Positions 5,604 through 6,642 of a DNA stretch of 6,642 nt are shown here, one piece after another (the first letter of the stretch is position 1; each line of letters begins with the position of its first letter). The notes beneath the pieces are model-generated. The model saw only the letters and a program-made list of their open reading frames with translations. It was not told the DNA's origin and did no database searches. Source of the DNA: JBCDBY01 sp039182715 (lineage in GTDB: Bacteria > Planctomycetota > PLA2); the NCBI GenBank assembly GCA_039182715.1, contig JBCDBY010000259.1, positions 1 to 6,642 on the forward strand, written 5' to 3'. The position numbers and the translations under genes are program-made.

Positions 5604-6642
5604 CTACGGCACCCGTACCGCGGTCTGCTCCGGGACCCGCACCTGCTTCGTCCACGCCTCGCCGTCGCTGAAGCCGGTCAGCTCGTAGGTGCCGGGGAGG
5701 AGTCGCTCGAGCGTCGTCTCGTCGTTCTTGAAGCGGGCGAATCGACGCGACTCGAGCGGGCCGCGCACGCCGACGTTCTCGATCTCCGCGCGCGTCCGCG
5801 TGAGTCGTAGCGTGTGCAGCGTCGGGATCGTCAGTTCGATGCGGTTGGGGCCCGGCCGGATGCTCACCGTCTGCACCGCGATCGCACAGAAGAGCCGGTC
5901 GCTTCGAACGCCCAGGATCAGCTCAATCTCGCCCGGCTGCACGCCGGGGACCTCCAGCACGCCTTGCGGGCTCATCTTCGCGTAGCGCCACGGCCGTGTG
6001 CGATCGCCCGAACCCGCGCGGCGCATGTGGATCCGCAGGAACGGCGCGTGCGGGCTCGTGTCGATGCCCGGAAGGACGACCGAGACGGTCGCGGGCTCTT
6101 CGAACTGCACCGTCGTCGTCTTCTCGCTGCGCGGATCGAACGGAATCGAGAGCACGCCGTAGCGTTTCGCGTCGATGCGCAGACGGTAGCGGTCGTAGGT
6201 CTCGTAGGTTTCGGGAACGTGCCGGCGGATCCTCAGCATGTAGAGCCCGCCGCCGAGCGGCCGCGTACCGCCGGCCATGCCGCCTTGACCATCGGGCCCC
6301 GCGAAGTCGATCGCCGTCGTCAGCTCGCCCGCATCCTCGCCATCCGGACCGACCACGCGGAGCAACGTGTAGCCCTCCCATACGGGCGGCTCCAGCTTCA
6401 GGTTCCGTTCCACGTCCGCCTGATCGACCGCGACCGTGACCGTCGCGTTCGGCTTGCGACCGTCGAGACTCGCGGCGAGCCGATAGATGCCGGGCCGCAC
6501 GCCCGGAAAGGCGAACGCGTAACCCTTCTCGCGTCGCGCGACGGCGGTGCGACGGGAACGCTGATGCGTCGACGGGAGACCGAACGTGACCTCGACGGTG
6601 CGCGGCGTCCAAAACGGCGGCAGCACCAGGCGACCGGTCACG
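5604..6642 (-). CDS. Carboxypeptidase-regulatory-like beta-sandwich repeat protein, C-terminal part
   Basis: The gene ends at TAG 5606-5604 and stays open to the window edge, so the N-terminus is missing; the GTG at 6641 is simply the first possible codon. About 345 residues are visible. They read as repeated beta-sandwich units. Recurrent strand/turn signatures are FPGVRPGIYRL (residues 45-55 from the edge), LGGGLYMLRI (129-138), VPGVQPGEIELIL (231-243) and LLPGTYELTGF. Each is followed by strands such as NATVTVAV or NRIELTIPT. This 'PG-x-Y-x-L' turn is characteristic of carboxypeptidase-regulatory-like and related domains in large secreted or surface proteins. No catalytic site or C-terminal sorting signal is seen. 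The role is probably structural or in ligand binding outside the cytoplasm, and the number of repeats in the whole protein is unknown. It is tail-to-tail with the anchored CxxC protein with no gap. Confidence 0.75.
   Translation of the reverse strand, partial: VTGRLVLPPFWTPRTVEVTFGLPSTHQRSRRTAVARREKGYAFAFPGVRPGIYRLAASLDGRKPNATVTVAVDQADVERNLKLEPPVWEGYTLLRVVGPDGEDAGELTTAIDFAGPDGQGGMAGGTRPLGGGLYMLRIRRHVPETYETYDRYRLRIDAKRYGVLSIPFDPRSEKTTTVQFEEPATVSVVLPGIDTSPHAPFLRIHMRRAGSGDRTRPWRYAKMSPQGVLEVPGVQPGEIELILGVRSDRLFCAIAVQTVSIRPGPNRIELTIPTLHTLRLTRTRAEIENVGVRGPLESRRFARFKNDETTLERLLPGTYELTGFSDGEAWTKQVRVPEQTAVRVP

Overview
This is a GC-rich (by eye about two-thirds G+C), gene-dense bacterial window with six protein-coding genes and almost no non-coding DNA. 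The only gaps are 1 bp (886), 59 bp (2838-2896) and 98 bp (4516-4613). No RNA gene, insertion sequence, CRISPR array or prophage gene is visible. An outer-membrane-type lipoprotein, an anchored protein with a CxxC pair, and a secreted-type beta-sandwich repeat protein suggest a Gram-negative-like, environmental, high-GC bacterium. Planctomycetota, Myxococcota or a proteobacterium would all fit; sequence reading alone does not decide.

Layout. (1) 1-885 (+): the C-terminal part of a YtcJ-like (Amidohydro_3) metal-dependent amidohydrolase, cut by the window edge. One base after its stop begins (2) 887-1921 (+), an unrecognised lipoprotein, probably in the same transcription unit. (3) 1905-2837 (-): a zinc-independent medium-chain dehydrogenase/reductase, here called MDR1. 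It is divergent from (4) 2897-3544 (+), a TetR-family repressor. (5) 3478-4521 (-): a second MDR of the same type, MDR2, whose end overlaps the end of tetR. (6) 4614-5603 (+): an unrecognised membrane-anchored protein with a CxxC...CxxC motif, divergent from MDR2. (7) 5604-6642 (-): the C-terminal part of a protein built from carboxypeptidase-regulatory-like beta-sandwich repeats, cut by the window edge.

Regulation is the most informative part. The 59-bp MDR1/tetR gap holds two abutting 13-bp palindromes. Their junction, GTAAGCTTAC, supplies a TAAGCT -10 candidate on each strand, each with a correctly spaced -35 candidate. This is a compact switch in which TetR would repress itself and MDR1. 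The 98-bp MDR2/anchored-protein gap instead carries two near-identical GGGTAG(G)CTTCCC motifs, one in front of each gene. Each places a TANNNT -10 box exactly 6 nt before a start codon, which suggests two leaderless transcripts.

All three convergent gene pairs end with no gap: a 17-bp overlap, a 67-bp overlap, and two stop codons that abut. The MDR1-tetR-MDR2 block looks like a small oxidoreductase/stress module in which the transcript of MDR2 must run antisense into tetR and could reach MDR1. I found no clearly new defence or mobile system. The unusual items are the regulatory architecture, the read-through tail of MDR2, and the two unrecognised envelope proteins.
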